From Chryseobacterium sp. HSC-36S06 (GTDB lineage: Bacteria > Bacteroidota > Bacteroidia > Flavobacteriales > Weeksellaceae): 64,000 nt of DNA. Positions 43,125 to 52,435 of this stretch are shown here, one piece after another; positions within the stretch are counted from its first letter, which is position 1, and the number at the start of each line of letters is the position of its first letter. The notes beneath the pieces are model-generated. The model was given only the letters and a program-made list of their open reading frames with translations. It was not told the origin of the DNA and did not search any database. Made by a program: the position numbers and the translations under genes. Location of the stretch: NCBI RefSeq assembly GCF_024171485.1, contig NZ_JALJZX010000001.1, positions 1,100,320-1,164,319 on the forward strand, given 5' to 3'.

Positions 43125-43955
43125 TTAAAAGGTGTAAGGTTGGTTGATTGTTATTGTACTGCTCATGGCAGCTTCGAATCCTGAAAGTGAACTGCAAGAA
43201 GCATTCGGACCTCCGTAGGTCACAGTTAGACCGCTGATGTTAGGTGCAGAGATATTTCTTATGGCAAATTTCACGGTATGATTTCCCGGGGTTAAATTAT
43301 TAGCGATACCGTAGATCATAAACTGCCTGTAAGAGCAGGGTGACTGAAAGTCTAGATACAGCGGTTTTACATCGATGAGCTGGTCATCAACAAAAAATCC
43401 GATCGTGGAGGTAATACCGCCAGTATTGTTCGCTGCACCGTTATTTGCCTGGTACATTCCATTGATATTCAGCAATAAATCATTCTGTGGTCTGTCAATG
43501 ACGATCGATTTCGTAAGTGCAGGAATTACAGTCCACTGTGATGTGTTTAATGTTTCACCTGAGGTATGTGCCGAATAACTTAAAAATTGATTGGGTGAGT
43601 TTCTGGTAAATGTAAATGCTGTTGAAGAATTGGAAGAATAGTATTTCATCTGGTTCATCAGGTTTTCCTGATTTATGTCCGTGAAAAGGTATTCCCATTT
43701 TGTTCCGTCCCAATAGTAAAATCCCTCTTTTCCACCCACAGAACCGTTAGTATTATAGATAATGAGTGATTCTTTGGGATTGGGTACTGCTGTAATGTCG
43801 TTTCGTCCCTGTAAAAATACTTTAGGAAAAGAAACTCCTTTGTTACTGGAGCGAATGTCTAAACTGGCCGATGGGTGTGGAGTTCTTGTATTAATTCCCA
43901 CCTGTGCAGTAAGCATGCTGGTTATCATCAGCATATATAAGTATAAATTTTTCAT
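43125..43955 (-). CDS. Exported beta-rich protein, paralogue 2 of a tandem trio
   Basis: 276 residues. Signal peptide MKNLYLYMLMITSMLTAQ; head motif NTRTPHPSASLDIRSSNKGVSFP and SLIIYNTNGSVGGKEGFYYWDGTKWE; then the same C-terminal domain as its neighbours (IGFFVDDQLIDVKPLYLDFQ, CSYRQF, GNHTVKFAIRN, TYGGPNASCSSLSGFEAAMS). Function unknown. Ten bases after paralogue 3 in transcription order. Confidence 0.85.
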   Translation of the reverse strand: MKNLYLYMLMITSMLTAQVGINTRTPHPSASLDIRSSNKGVSFPKVFLQGRNDITAVPNPKESLIIYNTNGSVGGKEGFYYWDGTKWEYLFTDINQENLMNQMKYYSSNSSTAFTFTRNSPNQFLSYSAHTSGETLNTSQWTVIPALTKSIVIDRPQNDLLLNINGMYQANNGAANNTGGITSTIGFFVDDQLIDVKPLYLDFQSPCSYRQFMIYGIANNLTPGNHTVKFAIRNISAPNISGLTVTYGGPNASCSSLSGFEAAMSSTITINQPYTF

Positions 43956-43965
43956 CGAAGTGTTT

Positions 43966-44775
43966 TTAGGGTTTTTCGGAAGTTTGTACGGTCATGATCG
44001 ATTTGTCCATCAGGGGACTCAAGTTGCTGCATGCTGAATGTTTAGATCCAAATGCGATACTTTGGGTAGCAACTTCTGTAACCCGTAAGGTTTCTCTTAG
44101 CTCGATCAGATGATTGCCAACACTTACATTGTTAATGTTAAAATAAACATTAAAGTCATTGTACAGACAGTTTTCATTACCGTTAATTAGAAAGTTTCGC
44201 ACACCTGCTAACTGAGAATCGACAAAAAGTGCAATTGAATATGACATAAATGTGTTCTCTGACGCTGCAGAATTTACCTGTACAATACCACTTCCTGAAA
44301 CCGAAACTGTATTTTGAGGAGAGTAAACTGAAATGGTTTTTGAGAGACCGGGAATAAGTTGAAAATCATGTACAGAGGCTGACTCGCCCATGGTGTAGGA
44401 TACTCCGGTTACCGGTGTACTGTCTGTGACTCCTCCGCTTGAAACAGCGGATTCCGAGCGGACTACACCCAAGTATTTATAAATGTTGGCCGTATCCAGA
44501 CACGGATTCCATTTATTATTGCTCCAAAAGTAAAAACCCTTTCCGGTCGTGGTGTTCGTATTGTACACCAAAAGCGAATTAGCGGGATTTACAACAGGAG
44601 CCGCGTTGCTTAGATTGGGGATAGAAATGTTGGGAAGGAGTACGCCTTTATTGGCAGAAACAATCTTTAAGACTTCCGAATCATCGAAAGTGGTGACGTT
44701 TGGGCCTATGCCAATCTGCGCATAGCAGAATGCATAAGCGACCAGGAACCCTGGCACTAAATTTAATTTCATCAT
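43966..44775 (-). CDS. Exported beta-rich protein, paralogue 3 (first gene of the trio operon)
   Basis: 269 residues. Signal peptide ending CYAQ; head motif DDSEVLKIVSANKGVLLP and LLVYNTNTTTGKGFYFWSNNKWN; C-terminal domain with YSIALFVDSQLAGVRNFLINGNENCLYNDF, GNHLIELRETLRV and FGSKHSACSNLSPLMD. The order of landmarks equals that of paralogues 1 and 2, so the cluster arose by tandem duplication followed by strong divergence. Transcribed from a -7 box TAGATTTG at 44795-44802 and divergent from a regulator gene. Confidence 0.85.
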   Translation of the reverse strand: MMKLNLVPGFLVAYAFCYAQIGIGPNVTTFDDSEVLKIVSANKGVLLPNISIPNLSNAAPVVNPANSLLVYNTNTTTGKGFYFWSNNKWNPCLDTANIYKYLGVVRSESAVSSGGVTDSTPVTGVSYTMGESASVHDFQLIPGLSKTISVYSPQNTVSVSGSGIVQVNSAASENTFMSYSIALFVDSQLAGVRNFLINGNENCLYNDFNVYFNINNVSVGNHLIELRETLRVTEVATQSIAFGSKHSACSNLSPLMDKSIMTVQTSEKP

Positions 44776-44794
44776 GTTGTGTTTTGTGTTAATG

Positions 44795-44802
44795 CAAATC
44801 TA
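44795..44802 (-). promoter_or_regulatory. -7 promoter box of the paralogue trio
   Basis: TAGATTTG on the minus strand, 19 nt before the first ATG of the trio; no consensus TTG upstream, which would fit activator-dependent expression. Confidence 0.45.
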
Positions 44803-44974
44803 TTAAAATTATTACACATAATTACAGTGAAAACACCCCTTTTTGTGATTCAAAGTTTGATAAGTATTTAAAAGTTGCTTTTTTTTAATAAATTTATGCG
44901 ATAATAAATACGTCAGTTATTAGCATTTTTTGACATTTTAAACTTATTAAACTTTCTCACCCGATACCCGCTTA

Positions 44975-46699
44975 ATGAAAAAATTTTATTTTCTCTTTTT
45001 TCTCTTATTTCTAAGTAGATTTCATTTCGCGCAGGCGGTGAGTTCACATCCGTTAGAAAACAAAATCAAGCATTGGCAGATCATTTCAAACAACGCCAGT
45101 TTAAGTCGCGATACTGTGGTTTTGAAACAAAAGCTTACTGAGCTTGCCATGAGTAAGGCCGTCGTCGATCAGGTATTATACCATGCACTATTAGGAAAGG
45201 GTTACAGCAATATATTCGATGGATTAAATAAAGCCGGAGACCGTCACTTCAAAGCTTCCATTAAAAAAGCAAAAAAACTTAAAGATCCCGCCATAATCAT
45301 TTGGGCTGAGCTTTGCTATGGTGATTATCTCTACAAATACCGTGATATGACCAGTGCATTGCCCGTATTTATGGATGCATCTTCCCAGATTGAAAAAATA
45401 AATCCTGATAAAATGCTCTTTCCGGGTAATTCTTTTAAGAAAATAGGATACTACATGGGAACTATTGGCGATAGCCCAGAAGCCATTTCTTACCTCAAAA
45501 AGGCTTTGGATTTCACAGAAAACAATACTTCCGACTACGCTGAATTTCTTGACAATATTGGTCTGTATTACATGGCTTCACACGATTATACCAATGCCGA
45601 AAGTTATTTTAGTAAAGCATCTGTTATAGCGAAAGATATTAAAGACGACATCCGCTACGCTAAAACTTTGGGAAATCTCGGCAGGATCCAGGAAGTCCGG
45701 GGGAATTTAAAAGCGGCTATTCAGTTGTTGCAGAGAGATATCAGTATTTCCGAAAATTTAGGTGCAGATCAGAATACCATGTTTGCATATACTGTTTTGA
45801 CCAGAATGCTGCTAAAAGACAATCAGCTGAAAGAAGCGGAAGAGGCCGCGCTAAAAGCCGAAGTAATTGCTAAAACAAAGCACTATTTTCAAAATACAGA
45901 ACTGGAAATCATTAAACTTAAACTTGAGATTTACGTTCAGCAGAACAGACCCGTAGAAGAGTTAGCAGCCCGGCGGAAAATGAAAATACTGGAGGATTCT
46001 CTGAAATATAAAGACGGAGATCTTGCCTTAAGTCAGGCAAAACTTATGGCGCAGAAAACCAGATACCGCTATCAAATCGAGAAAGCTGATGCAGAGTTAA
46101 AAAGAGAATCGCTGATCACGAAAATTGCTTTGGCAATAGCCGGAATTGGACTGTTCTTACTCCTCTTCAATTTCTTTTACAGTAAAAAAAGGGAGGGTAG
46201 ACGCCAAACCATCTTTGAGGCCAGAATCGGCGCACATGAACAGGAAAAAGTCCTGTATGAAGAAAAGCTTGAACGTGCCCAACAGACCCTGCGCTCACAG
46301 GTCGAATACCTGAAAAAGAAAAATTTTCACATCCAGCAGTTGACCAGTGAAATTGAGGAAATCAGAAACTCGGGATCTTCGCATCTTGAAGAAGAACATG
46401 GTAAGCTTCATGAAATACTTGAGTCACACCTGATGACCGAACAAAACTGGCAAATGTTCAGGAGAGAATTCCAGAAGGAGTATCCCGATTTTTACCAAAC
46501 CCTGAAAACTGAATTTCCCGAAATAACGCCAGCAAATTTGAGGATTATTCTGCTGCAGAAAATGGGCTTTAGCTCTTCGGAAATTGCGTCGCTTCTCGGG
46601 ATCACCCAGGATGCAGTGAAGAAATCGCGACAGCGGCTGAAAAGAAAGCTTGGGGATAAGTATGATCAGCTTTTCAGCATTGTCTTTTCAGAATCCTAA
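44975..46699 (+). CDS. Membrane-anchored TPR regulator with C-terminal LuxR-type HTH
   Basis: 574 residues. Signal-like N-terminus (FYFLFFLLFLSRFHFAQA); five or more TPR units between about 60 and 330 (for example AISYLKKALDFTENNTSDYAEFLDNIGLYYMASHDYTNAESYFSKA, shown only by its Y/A pattern); a transmembrane helix near 385-405 (KIALAIAGIGLFLLLFNFFY); a cytoplasmic coiled coil (about 415-480); and a C-terminal helix-turn-helix SSSEIASLLGITQDAVKKSR. This layout puts the TPRs in the periplasm and the DNA-binding domain in the cytoplasm. It is divergent from the paralogue trio, which makes the trio its likeliest target. Confidence 0.85.
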   Translation: MKKFYFLFFLLFLSRFHFAQAVSSHPLENKIKHWQIISNNASLSRDTVVLKQKLTELAMSKAVVDQVLYHALLGKGYSNIFDGLNKAGDRHFKASIKKAKKLKDPAIIIWAELCYGDYLYKYRDMTSALPVFMDASSQIEKINPDKMLFPGNSFKKIGYYMGTIGDSPEAISYLKKALDFTENNTSDYAEFLDNIGLYYMASHDYTNAESYFSKASVIAKDIKDDIRYAKTLGNLGRIQEVRGNLKAAIQLLQRDISISENLGADQNTMFAYTVLTRMLLKDNQLKEAEEAALKAEVIAKTKHYFQNTELEIIKLKLEIYVQQNRPVEELAARRKMKILEDSLKYKDGDLALSQAKLMAQKTRYRYQIEKADAELKRESLITKIALAIAGIGLFLLLFNFFYSKKREGRRQTIFEARIGAHEQEKVLYEEKLERAQQTLRSQVEYLKKKNFHIQQLTSEIEEIRNSGSSHLEEEHGKLHEILESHLMTEQNWQMFRREFQKEYPDFYQTLKTEFPEITPANLRIILLQKMGFSSSEIASLLGITQDAVKKSRQRLKRKLGDKYDQLFSIVFSES

Positions 46700-46702
46700 A
46701 AA

Positions 46703-46737
46703 AATAAAACGCTTTGGAAACTCCAAAGCGTTTTATT
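46703..46737. terminator. Bidirectional terminator between the regulator gene and ahcY
   Basis: A 16-bp perfect stem (46703-46718 with 46722-46737) and a 3-nt loop, with A- and T-rich flanks. Confidence 0.88.
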
Positions 46738-46739
46738 TT

Positions 46740-46809
46740 CGCTAATCGCTAATCGCTAATCGCTAATCGCTAATCGCTAATCGCTAATCGCTAATCGCTA
46801 ATCGCTAAT
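46740..46809. repeat. Perfect heptamer microsatellite, (CGCTAAT)10
   Basis: Ten identical 7-bp units in 70 bp. The last base of the array is the last base of the ahcY stop codon (46809-46811), so the array forms the start of the ahcY 3' untranslated region, before the shared terminator. Confidence 0.97.
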
Positions 46810-48122
46810 TAGTATCTGTAATATTCAGGTTTGAATGGTCCTTCAACTTTTACACCGATATATTTAGCCTGCTCAGGTGAAAGTGTTTCAAGTTCAACAC
46901 CTAATTTTTTCAGGTGTAAAGCTGCTACTTTTTCATCCAGATGTTTCGGTAATGTATATACCTCATTTCCATAAGCTGAAGCATTAGTCCAAAGTTCAAT
47001 TTGAGCCAAAGTCTGATTACTGAATGAGTTACTCATCACAAAACTTGGGTGGCCGGTTGCACAACCCAGATTCACCAAACGGCCTTCCGCAAGAATAATG
47101 ATTTCTTTGCCTTCGATGTTATAAACATCAACCTGTGGTTTCACTTCATATTTTGTAGAACCATAGGTTTCATTCAACCATGCCATATCGATTTCGTTGT
47201 CGAAATGACCGATGTTACAAACGATGGTTTTATCTTTCATCTTGGCGAAATGTTCAGCACGAACGATGTTGAAGTTTCCTGTTGTAGTGATGATAATGTC
47301 TGCATTATCTACTACGCTTTCAAGTTTTTTTACCTCAAAACCTTCCATGGAAGCCTGAAGCGCACAGATCGGGTCGATTTCGGTAACAGTTACGATAGAT
47401 CCTGCACCTCGGAAAGAAGCTGCAGTTCCTTTACCAACATCTCCATAACCACAAACAACCACTCTTTTACCAGCAAGCATAATATCTGTTGCTCTTCTAA
47501 TCGCGTCTACCGCAGATTCTCTACAACCGTATTTGTTATCGAATTTAGATTTGGTTACAGAATCGTTGACGTTGATGGCCGGCATCACTAAAGTTCCGTT
47601 CGCCATTCTTTCGTACAATCTGTGAACCCCTGTAGTAGTTTCTTCTGAAAGTCCTTTGATGTCTTTTGTCAATTCAGGATATTTATCGAAAACAAGATTG
47701 GTTAAATCTCCACCGTCGTCCAGGATGAGGTTCAGAGGCTTTCTGTCTTCACCGAAAAATACGGTCTGCTCGATACACCACTCAAATTCTTCTTCATTCA
47801 TTCCTTTCCATGCGTAAACCGGGATTCCTGCAGCGGCAATCGCTGCGGCAGCGTGATCCTGAGTCGAGAATATATTACATGAAGACCAGGTAACATCAGC
47901 TCCCAGCGCTACTAAAGTCTCGATAAGAACGGCAGTTTGAATCGTCATGTGAAGACAACCCGCAATTCTTGCGCCTTTTAAAGGTTGAGACGGTCCGTAT
48001 TCTTCACGGATGGCCATTAAACCAGGCATTTCTGCTTCCGCTAATTTAATTTCTTTTCTGCCCCATTCTGCAAGGGAAATGTCCTTTACCTTGTAAGGCA
48101 CGTATTGTGTAGTTGTTTCCAT
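46809..48122 (-). CDS. ahcY: Adenosylhomocysteinase
   Basis: Hydrolyses S-adenosylhomocysteine to adenosine and homocysteine, keeping methylation running. 437 residues from the ATG at 48122 ([20 protein letters not shown]); the longer reading from 48173 contains the promoter and is rejected. Motifs: [33 protein letters not shown], the NAD-binding [24 protein letters not shown], and the C-terminal KPEYYRY. Single gene. Confidence 0.97.
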   Translation of the reverse strand: METTTQYVPYKVKDISLAEWGRKEIKLAEAEMPGLMAIREEYGPSQPLKGARIAGCLHMTIQTAVLIETLVALGADVTWSSCNIFSTQDHAAAAIAAAGIPVYAWKGMNEEEFEWCIEQTVFFGEDRKPLNLILDDGGDLTNLVFDKYPELTKDIKGLSEETTTGVHRLYERMANGTLVMPAINVNDSVTKSKFDNKYGCRESAVDAIRRATDIMLAGKRVVVCGYGDVGKGTAASFRGAGSIVTVTEIDPICALQASMEGFEVKKLESVVDNADIIITTTGNFNIVRAEHFAKMKDKTIVCNIGHFDNEIDMAWLNETYGSTKYEVKPQVDVYNIEGKEIIILAEGRLVNLGCATGHPSFVMSNSFSNQTLAQIELWTNASAYGNEVYTLPKHLDEKVAALHLKKLGVELETLSPEQAKYIGVKVEGPFKPEYYRY

Positions 48123-48142
48123 TTTAATTGAAAAAATTTTTG

Positions 48143-48173
48143 CAAAATTACGCAATTTTCTTTTGACTGTCAA
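48143..48173 (-). promoter_or_regulatory. ahcY promoter (TTG-N20-TAATTTTG)
   Basis: On the minus strand TTG (48173-48171), a 20-nt spacer, then TAATTTTG (48150-48143), 20 nt before the ATG. Confidence 0.65.
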
Positions 48174-48215
48174 ATTGGTTTCTGGCTAAGTAAAGTGGTA
48201 ATTTTCTGAAACTTC

Positions 48216-48911
48216 TCAACTGATCAGAAGTAGACGATATTCGTGATTATTTTCGACAGGAGCCCTGTGAATACATGGCAAAACCTCCTGAAATGGATGG
48301 TCTACCGCCAGCCTCCAGATATGCCCGTTTCCTAAACTGATGGGGTTAGCATCCGGCTTTGCCTGATAGTGAAGATCAAAGAAGTTTTCTGTAAGAAAGG
48401 TTTCAAAGGAATCTTCATGACCATCATGTAGCTTTCTGAGCTTTTCCCTGATCTCGGGAATCATGATTTTCTGTATGGCATCCTCATTGGGCAAGATGTC
48501 GCTTGAAGTACCATAATACGTGCACAAAAAGGTATCTGAAGCGATAGGCGAGCGGTCTACATGGAAAGAATAAACGTCGGTTGAAATAAAATTGAACTCG
48601 TCATCACGTTCGTAACATTTCAAAAGATTAAGTGAAGGCTGGGCTCCGCAGTCGGTAAGCAGTTTTAAATCATTCAGGATAATTTCTCTTGCCAGATTTC
48701 CTTTTTCCGTTAATTCCAGTTGTTGAAGGTCTTCTTCTGAGAGGTGGGTAATGTCTTCCTGAAGGCGCAGTTTGCTTACAATTTCAGAAAAATCTCCGTC
48801 TAAAGTCCGCTCCCAGCAAAAAGCATTTTTACTTCCGTAAAAGCTGGTATTTGCAAGTTCTCCGAAAGTGGAAAATATTTTAATATTACTGTGGTCGCCG
48901 AATTCGCTCAT
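48216..48911 (-). CDS. Conserved hypothetical protein (DUF1826-like)
   Basis: 231 residues, soluble, no signal peptide. Distinctive segments: DLKLLTDCGAQPSLNLLKCY, YSFHVDRSPIASDTFLCTYYG, and near the end HIWRLAVDHPFQEVLPCIHRAPVE followed by YRLLLIS. The H-x-D ... late H-R pattern on strands is like a cupin/2-oxoglutarate-oxygenase jelly roll, and the overall layout recalls DUF1826. Function unknown. 93 bp upstream of ahcY in transcription order, probably independent. Confidence 0.7.
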   Translation of the reverse strand: MSEFGDHSNIKIFSTFGELANTSFYGSKNAFCWERTLDGDFSEIVSKLRLQEDITHLSEEDLQQLELTEKGNLAREIILNDLKLLTDCGAQPSLNLLKCYERDDEFNFISTDVYSFHVDRSPIASDTFLCTYYGTSSDILPNEDAIQKIMIPEIREKLRKLHDGHEDSFETFLTENFFDLHYQAKPDANPISLGNGHIWRLAVDHPFQEVLPCIHRAPVENNHEYRLLLIS

Positions 48912-48967
48912 TGCATAAAGGTTTGTGCGGCAAAATTACAATAAACCAAAAGATGAGTGGGAGCCAT

Positions 48968-48997
48968 AAAAAATAGCGACCATTACCGTCGCTATTT
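48968..48997 (-). terminator. Terminator of the small membrane protein gene
   Basis: AAATAGCGAC / GTCGCTATTT (48971-48980, 48988-48997) with a T-run on the minus strand. Confidence 0.8.
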
Positions 48998-49051
48998 TAA
49001 CTCGAAGTTTTCAGCCTTACTTTTAGAAGAACTTAAACTTTTACCTGATCT

Positions 49052-49330
49052 TTATCTGTGTCTCACCCCTCTCTGGTGAAACTGAACGTTTTTAGCAGCA
49101 GCCTGATAATTCGGCGTAAAATTATCACTGTGCTTTGTAGCAGTTATTGGATCGGTTATAAAGTGATTCTGGGGTTTTACAGTTTCTTTTTCCTGATCTT
49201 CTTCTGAATTACCGGAAGTTCCGTTTGATGCGGAAAACTGGTTTTGTGATTGTCTTTTTCTTACCCTATTCAGGGCATATGCTCCGGCGGCTGTGGCTGC
49301 GATGCCTAAAGCGATTTTTAGTGTGTTCAT
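49052..49330 (-). CDS. Small hypothetical protein with one membrane segment
   Basis: 92 residues. N-terminal hydrophobic helix TLKIALGIAATAAGAYALN followed by a basic patch RVRKRQ, then a polar, probably unstructured tail rich in N, Q, S and E, ending FHQRGVRHR. The helix-RKRK order predicts a bitopic inner-membrane protein. No family recognised. It has its own terminator, which supports a real gene. Confidence 0.65.
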   Translation of the reverse strand: MNTLKIALGIAATAAGAYALNRVRKRQSQNQFSASNGTSGNSEEDQEKETVKPQNHFITDPITATKHSDNFTPNYQAAAKNVQFHQRGVRHR

Positions 49331-49466
49331 ATTTTGTAATTTGAGAAAGACAACACAAAGTTCTTGCCAACGCCGAAATAAAATCTGCCTTTTTTATCCG
49401 ATTTTTTTATTGAGTATGATTTATAAATGAACTGTAAATGACCCCGATATTTGCCTTAAAAATAAT

Positions 49467-49474
49467 TACTTTTG
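49467..49474 (+). promoter_or_regulatory. -7 promoter box of the phosphopantetheinyl transferase gene
   Basis: TACTTTTG, 31 nt before the ATG; -33 element unclear. Confidence 0.4.
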
Positions 49475-49505
49475 TAATCATAATCTGATAACCTTTTCAC
49501 AAAAC

Positions 49506-50117
49506 ATGCCTTTATACCGAGATTTTTCTGATCAAAATGCCACCATTCTTCTCTGGAAGTTTGATGAGCATGAAGAACTAGATCCGGAATTTCTGCTCGA
49601 GAAAGAAAATTTTGAGAAAGTGAAGGATTATCATCCCACGAAACTTAAGGAATTGCTGCTGGTAAGAAAAATCCTGAAATCACAGCTGCCTGAACATAAA
49701 ATTCTATACAATGGGAGAGAACCTTATCTTGATCCTCCCGATTTCCAAATATCCATTACCCATTCGTTTCCGTTTGCGGCGCTTGCAATTTCTAAAAATA
49801 AGGTGGGGATTGATATAGAGCCTTTCCATCCGAAAATCATCAGGATTAAACATAAATTTCTTCATGATGAAGAAGCTGGTTTCATTGAACCGGATAAGGA
49901 GACTGCCTATCTTACCGTGATCTGGTCGCTGAAAGAGAGTTTATACAAAATTCATCATTCCAATTACTGGTCTCTGAAAAAACATTACGAAGTAAAACCT
50001 TTCAGGCTCGATTTCCCTTTCAATATTGTGTGTCGCGTACATGATGAAACGGTTTCTGATCTTTACAGCGCGCGGGTTGAATTTTTCGGTAATTACTGTC
50101 TCACGATTGTAGACTGA
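49506..50117 (+). CDS. 4'-phosphopantetheinyl transferase superfamily protein
   Basis: 203 residues. Moves phosphopantetheine from CoA to carrier proteins. The Sfp-type motifs are present: ISITHSFPFAALAIS, KVGIDIEPFHPKI (magnesium-binding Asp and Glu) and WSLKESLYK. Probably activates the acyl carrier protein of fatty-acid or pigment (flexirubin-type) synthesis, but no partner genes are nearby. Its 3' end overlaps the convergent FUSC gene by 25 bp. Confidence 0.9.
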   Translation: MPLYRDFSDQNATILLWKFDEHEELDPEFLLEKENFEKVKDYHPTKLKELLLVRKILKSQLPEHKILYNGREPYLDPPDFQISITHSFPFAALAISKNKVGIDIEPFHPKIIRIKHKFLHDEEAGFIEPDKETAYLTVIWSLKESLYKIHHSNYWSLKKHYEVKPFRLDFPFNIVCRVHDETVSDLYSARVEFFGNYCLTIVD

Positions 50118-52354
50118 AGTTCCGGGTCTAATTTTTCAGCACCTTTTCGCTGCTCTTTGGCAACATCATAAATAAGTTCCAGGATTTCGCTCAGATTTTT
50201 TAGCTCGGTAAGGCGCGTAATTCTGTTGGGATCCCGTCTGTTTATAATTTCGGTCTCGGAAATCTCCTTTTTTCTTTTTTCCAGCAGTTTACCCACAGAA
50301 TCTTCAGGTTTCAGATTGCTTTCCTCAACAATAGTGCGGTTGAATTTTTTCTGCTCGAGAATAAGACTGGTCCGTAGAAGTTCTGCTGAAATTTTTCGCG
50401 TCCAGCTGTCGAAATCGATTTCGGGGTAATCTTTAGCTGTTTTTGAATATTGTGAAAACGAAGCAATATAGGCGGTAATAAGGTGCGCGGTATTCACAAA
50501 CTGATGTACATGTTCCATCTTTTTCTGCTGATTTTTCGGATCTGAAATCATTCGCTGGAAATTGTCGGAAAGATTAGCCAAATCAATGATCGCATCTTTT
50601 CTCTTCAGTTTATAATCCTGAATTCCAATGCTTTCGTCTTTAAAAAAATCCATGGCAGCCTTAAAATATTTCAGATTGCTTTTTGCAGATTTCTTCATGA
50701 AATCCAAATTCTGTGTATGTTCCCAAACCGGCAGAACAAAGTATGAAACCGCAAAAGCTACAACGCCGGCAAGCGCAGTATCAAAAATCCTGTCACGGAA
50801 GATGTTGTTGACATTTCCCGGATTCAAGAAGTTGAACGTGAGAAAGATATAAATCGTCATAAACAGAACCGCCCAGAAATATTTTGCCTTCAAAAAACTG
50901 AAACACAGAATCATGCTCAGCAAAAGAAGGATAAATAATACGGTATTGCTGGTAACCGTAAGAAGAATTATGTAAGCCAGCACCGCACCTATTACTGTTC
51001 CGTATAAACGCAGAAGATTCCGATGCTTGGTGGTAGAATAGGCTGGTTTCAGAATGGCGACTGTAGTAATTAAAATCCAGTAAGAATGGCCAATTCCCAG
51101 GAAATGCAGTTTTGAAATAAGATATCCGATGAGCAGTGCAAGTGTAATGCGGATTGAATGCCGGAAGTGGCCAGACTTCAGTGAGATATTATTCCGAAGT
51201 ACCTTGAAATTCATTTTTTCATCAGCGGTGACAAATTTCTGCAGGTCTAGACCGGTAGAAAGACTCTTGGCTAATTTTTGATCCTGCATAAACACTTTGT
51301 ACATGGTATTAATCTCGTCTGTGATGTCTGTAATCCTAACCAGTATAATCCTCAAAATCATAAAATCCTCGAGCGTGTCCGGATTTAATTTTTTATTCCG
51401 TAAATCAAAGTACTCGTCAAAAAGAGCATCAAGTTCGTTATCTAAATCCCTCAGGGATTTTGCTTTTGTACCACTCTGCAGCGCAATCCCGATATTGCTT
51501 AGCTCTTCAGAAAGGTTTGATAAATATTCGCTCACCGATTTCAAAAAACCGGTACCCCCGAAGCTTTCCTGAATATTTCTGTAATCACTTTCAGAAGTCA
51601 TTAATTTCTCGTGTAAATCAATGGAATTCAGAAACATCAACATCAGAAGCCGACTTGTGGTAGTGGATTCGTTTACTATTTTTCGGGTTTTAAAAACCGT
51701 TTCGCGCGTCTCTTCCTGCAAATTTTTAATTTTTACCTGTTGGGAAATAACCTGTAAGTAGAGTGCATCAAAATCTGGATTCGGCAGATAAAACTTTGAT
51801 TTTATTTTGAGATAATCGCCAAGTTCAAGGTAATTTTCGCCAATCATCTGGCCTGCAAGTTTATAGGGCTGTATTTTTGAAACTACCAGAAAAACAAGTA
51901 AATAACAAACAGAGCCCGCCAGAAAAATGAGGGAGTTTTTTACGACATTTCCATCGCTGAGGTGGCCATCGATAAAAATTGCCAGTACAACAAGAGAAAG
52001 GGATCCTACAGCTGCCAGCCTTTGCCCATAAACGCCGATCATGGAGAAAAACATACCGAAAAAAATGATCTCGAGATAAATGATGGGCGGAAAATCCTTC
52101 AGTAATGTTGCAATTACAGAAACAGAAAAGAAACATATAATGGCGAATATAAGAGCGTTACGTCTACGGATAAAAGGGCCGGGCTGATCGGTAAGTCCTA
52201 CAAAACTCGTTGCGAGAGGAAAGAGAAAATATTCTTTCAGTAACCCGAAGTATGCTAAAATAATGCTGGGAACTACAATTGCCAAAGTAATCCGCACTGC
52301 CGAAAAAATATACTGGCTGGTGGCGAATTTCCTAAGTTCTGTTGCGTAGTTCAT
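50093..52354 (-). CDS. FUSC/YccS-family inner-membrane protein
   Basis: 753 residues from the ATG at 52354 (MNYATELRKFATSQYIF). Two blocks of about five to six membrane helices (about 15-165 and 410-540) each followed by a soluble helical region, the layout of YccS/FusC aromatic-acid or toxin efflux proteins. The second block contains YWILITTVAILKPAYSTTKHRNLLRLYGT, the FUSC signature. An earlier start at 52381 is unlikely because the -7 box at 52359-52366 lies inside it. Substrate unknown. Confidence 0.88.
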   Translation of the reverse strand: MNYATELRKFATSQYIFSAVRITLAIVVPSIILAYFGLLKEYFLFPLATSFVGLTDQPGPFIRRRNALIFAIICFFSVSVIATLLKDFPPIIYLEIIFFGMFFSMIGVYGQRLAAVGSLSLVVLAIFIDGHLSDGNVVKNSLIFLAGSVCYLLVFLVVSKIQPYKLAGQMIGENYLELGDYLKIKSKFYLPNPDFDALYLQVISQQVKIKNLQEETRETVFKTRKIVNESTTTSRLLMLMFLNSIDLHEKLMTSESDYRNIQESFGGTGFLKSVSEYLSNLSEELSNIGIALQSGTKAKSLRDLDNELDALFDEYFDLRNKKLNPDTLEDFMILRIILVRITDITDEINTMYKVFMQDQKLAKSLSTGLDLQKFVTADEKMNFKVLRNNISLKSGHFRHSIRITLALLIGYLISKLHFLGIGHSYWILITTVAILKPAYSTTKHRNLLRLYGTVIGAVLAYIILLTVTSNTVLFILLLLSMILCFSFLKAKYFWAVLFMTIYIFLTFNFLNPGNVNNIFRDRIFDTALAGVVAFAVSYFVLPVWEHTQNLDFMKKSAKSNLKYFKAAMDFFKDESIGIQDYKLKRKDAIIDLANLSDNFQRMISDPKNQQKKMEHVHQFVNTAHLITAYIASFSQYSKTAKDYPEIDFDSWTRKISAELLRTSLILEQKKFNRTIVEESNLKPEDSVGKLLEKRKKEISETEIINRRDPNRITRLTELKNLSEILELIYDVAKEQRKGAEKLDPELQSTIVRQ

Positions 52355-52358
52355 TTTA

Positions 52359-52366
52359 CAAATGTA
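52359..52366 (-). promoter_or_regulatory. -7 promoter box of the FUSC gene, four bases before the ATG
   Basis: TACATTTG on the minus strand followed by TAAA and ATG. Confidence 0.5.
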
Positions 52367-52378
52367 GGATTTAATCCA

Positions 52379-52405
52379 CAAAAAAGCCTCAATTGCTGAG
52401 GCTTT
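52379..52405 (-). terminator. Terminator of the T9SS cargo gene
   Basis: AAAGCCTCA / TGAGGCTTT (52383-52391, 52397-52405) with a T-run on the minus strand. Confidence 0.8.
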
Positions 52406-52435
52406 AAGAAGATGTTTTTGTAAGCACGATCAGAC

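Noticed and set aside
48123..48173. 17-codon N-terminal extension of ahcY
   Set aside because: It contains the -7 box and spacer of the ahcY promoter and would not be transcribed.
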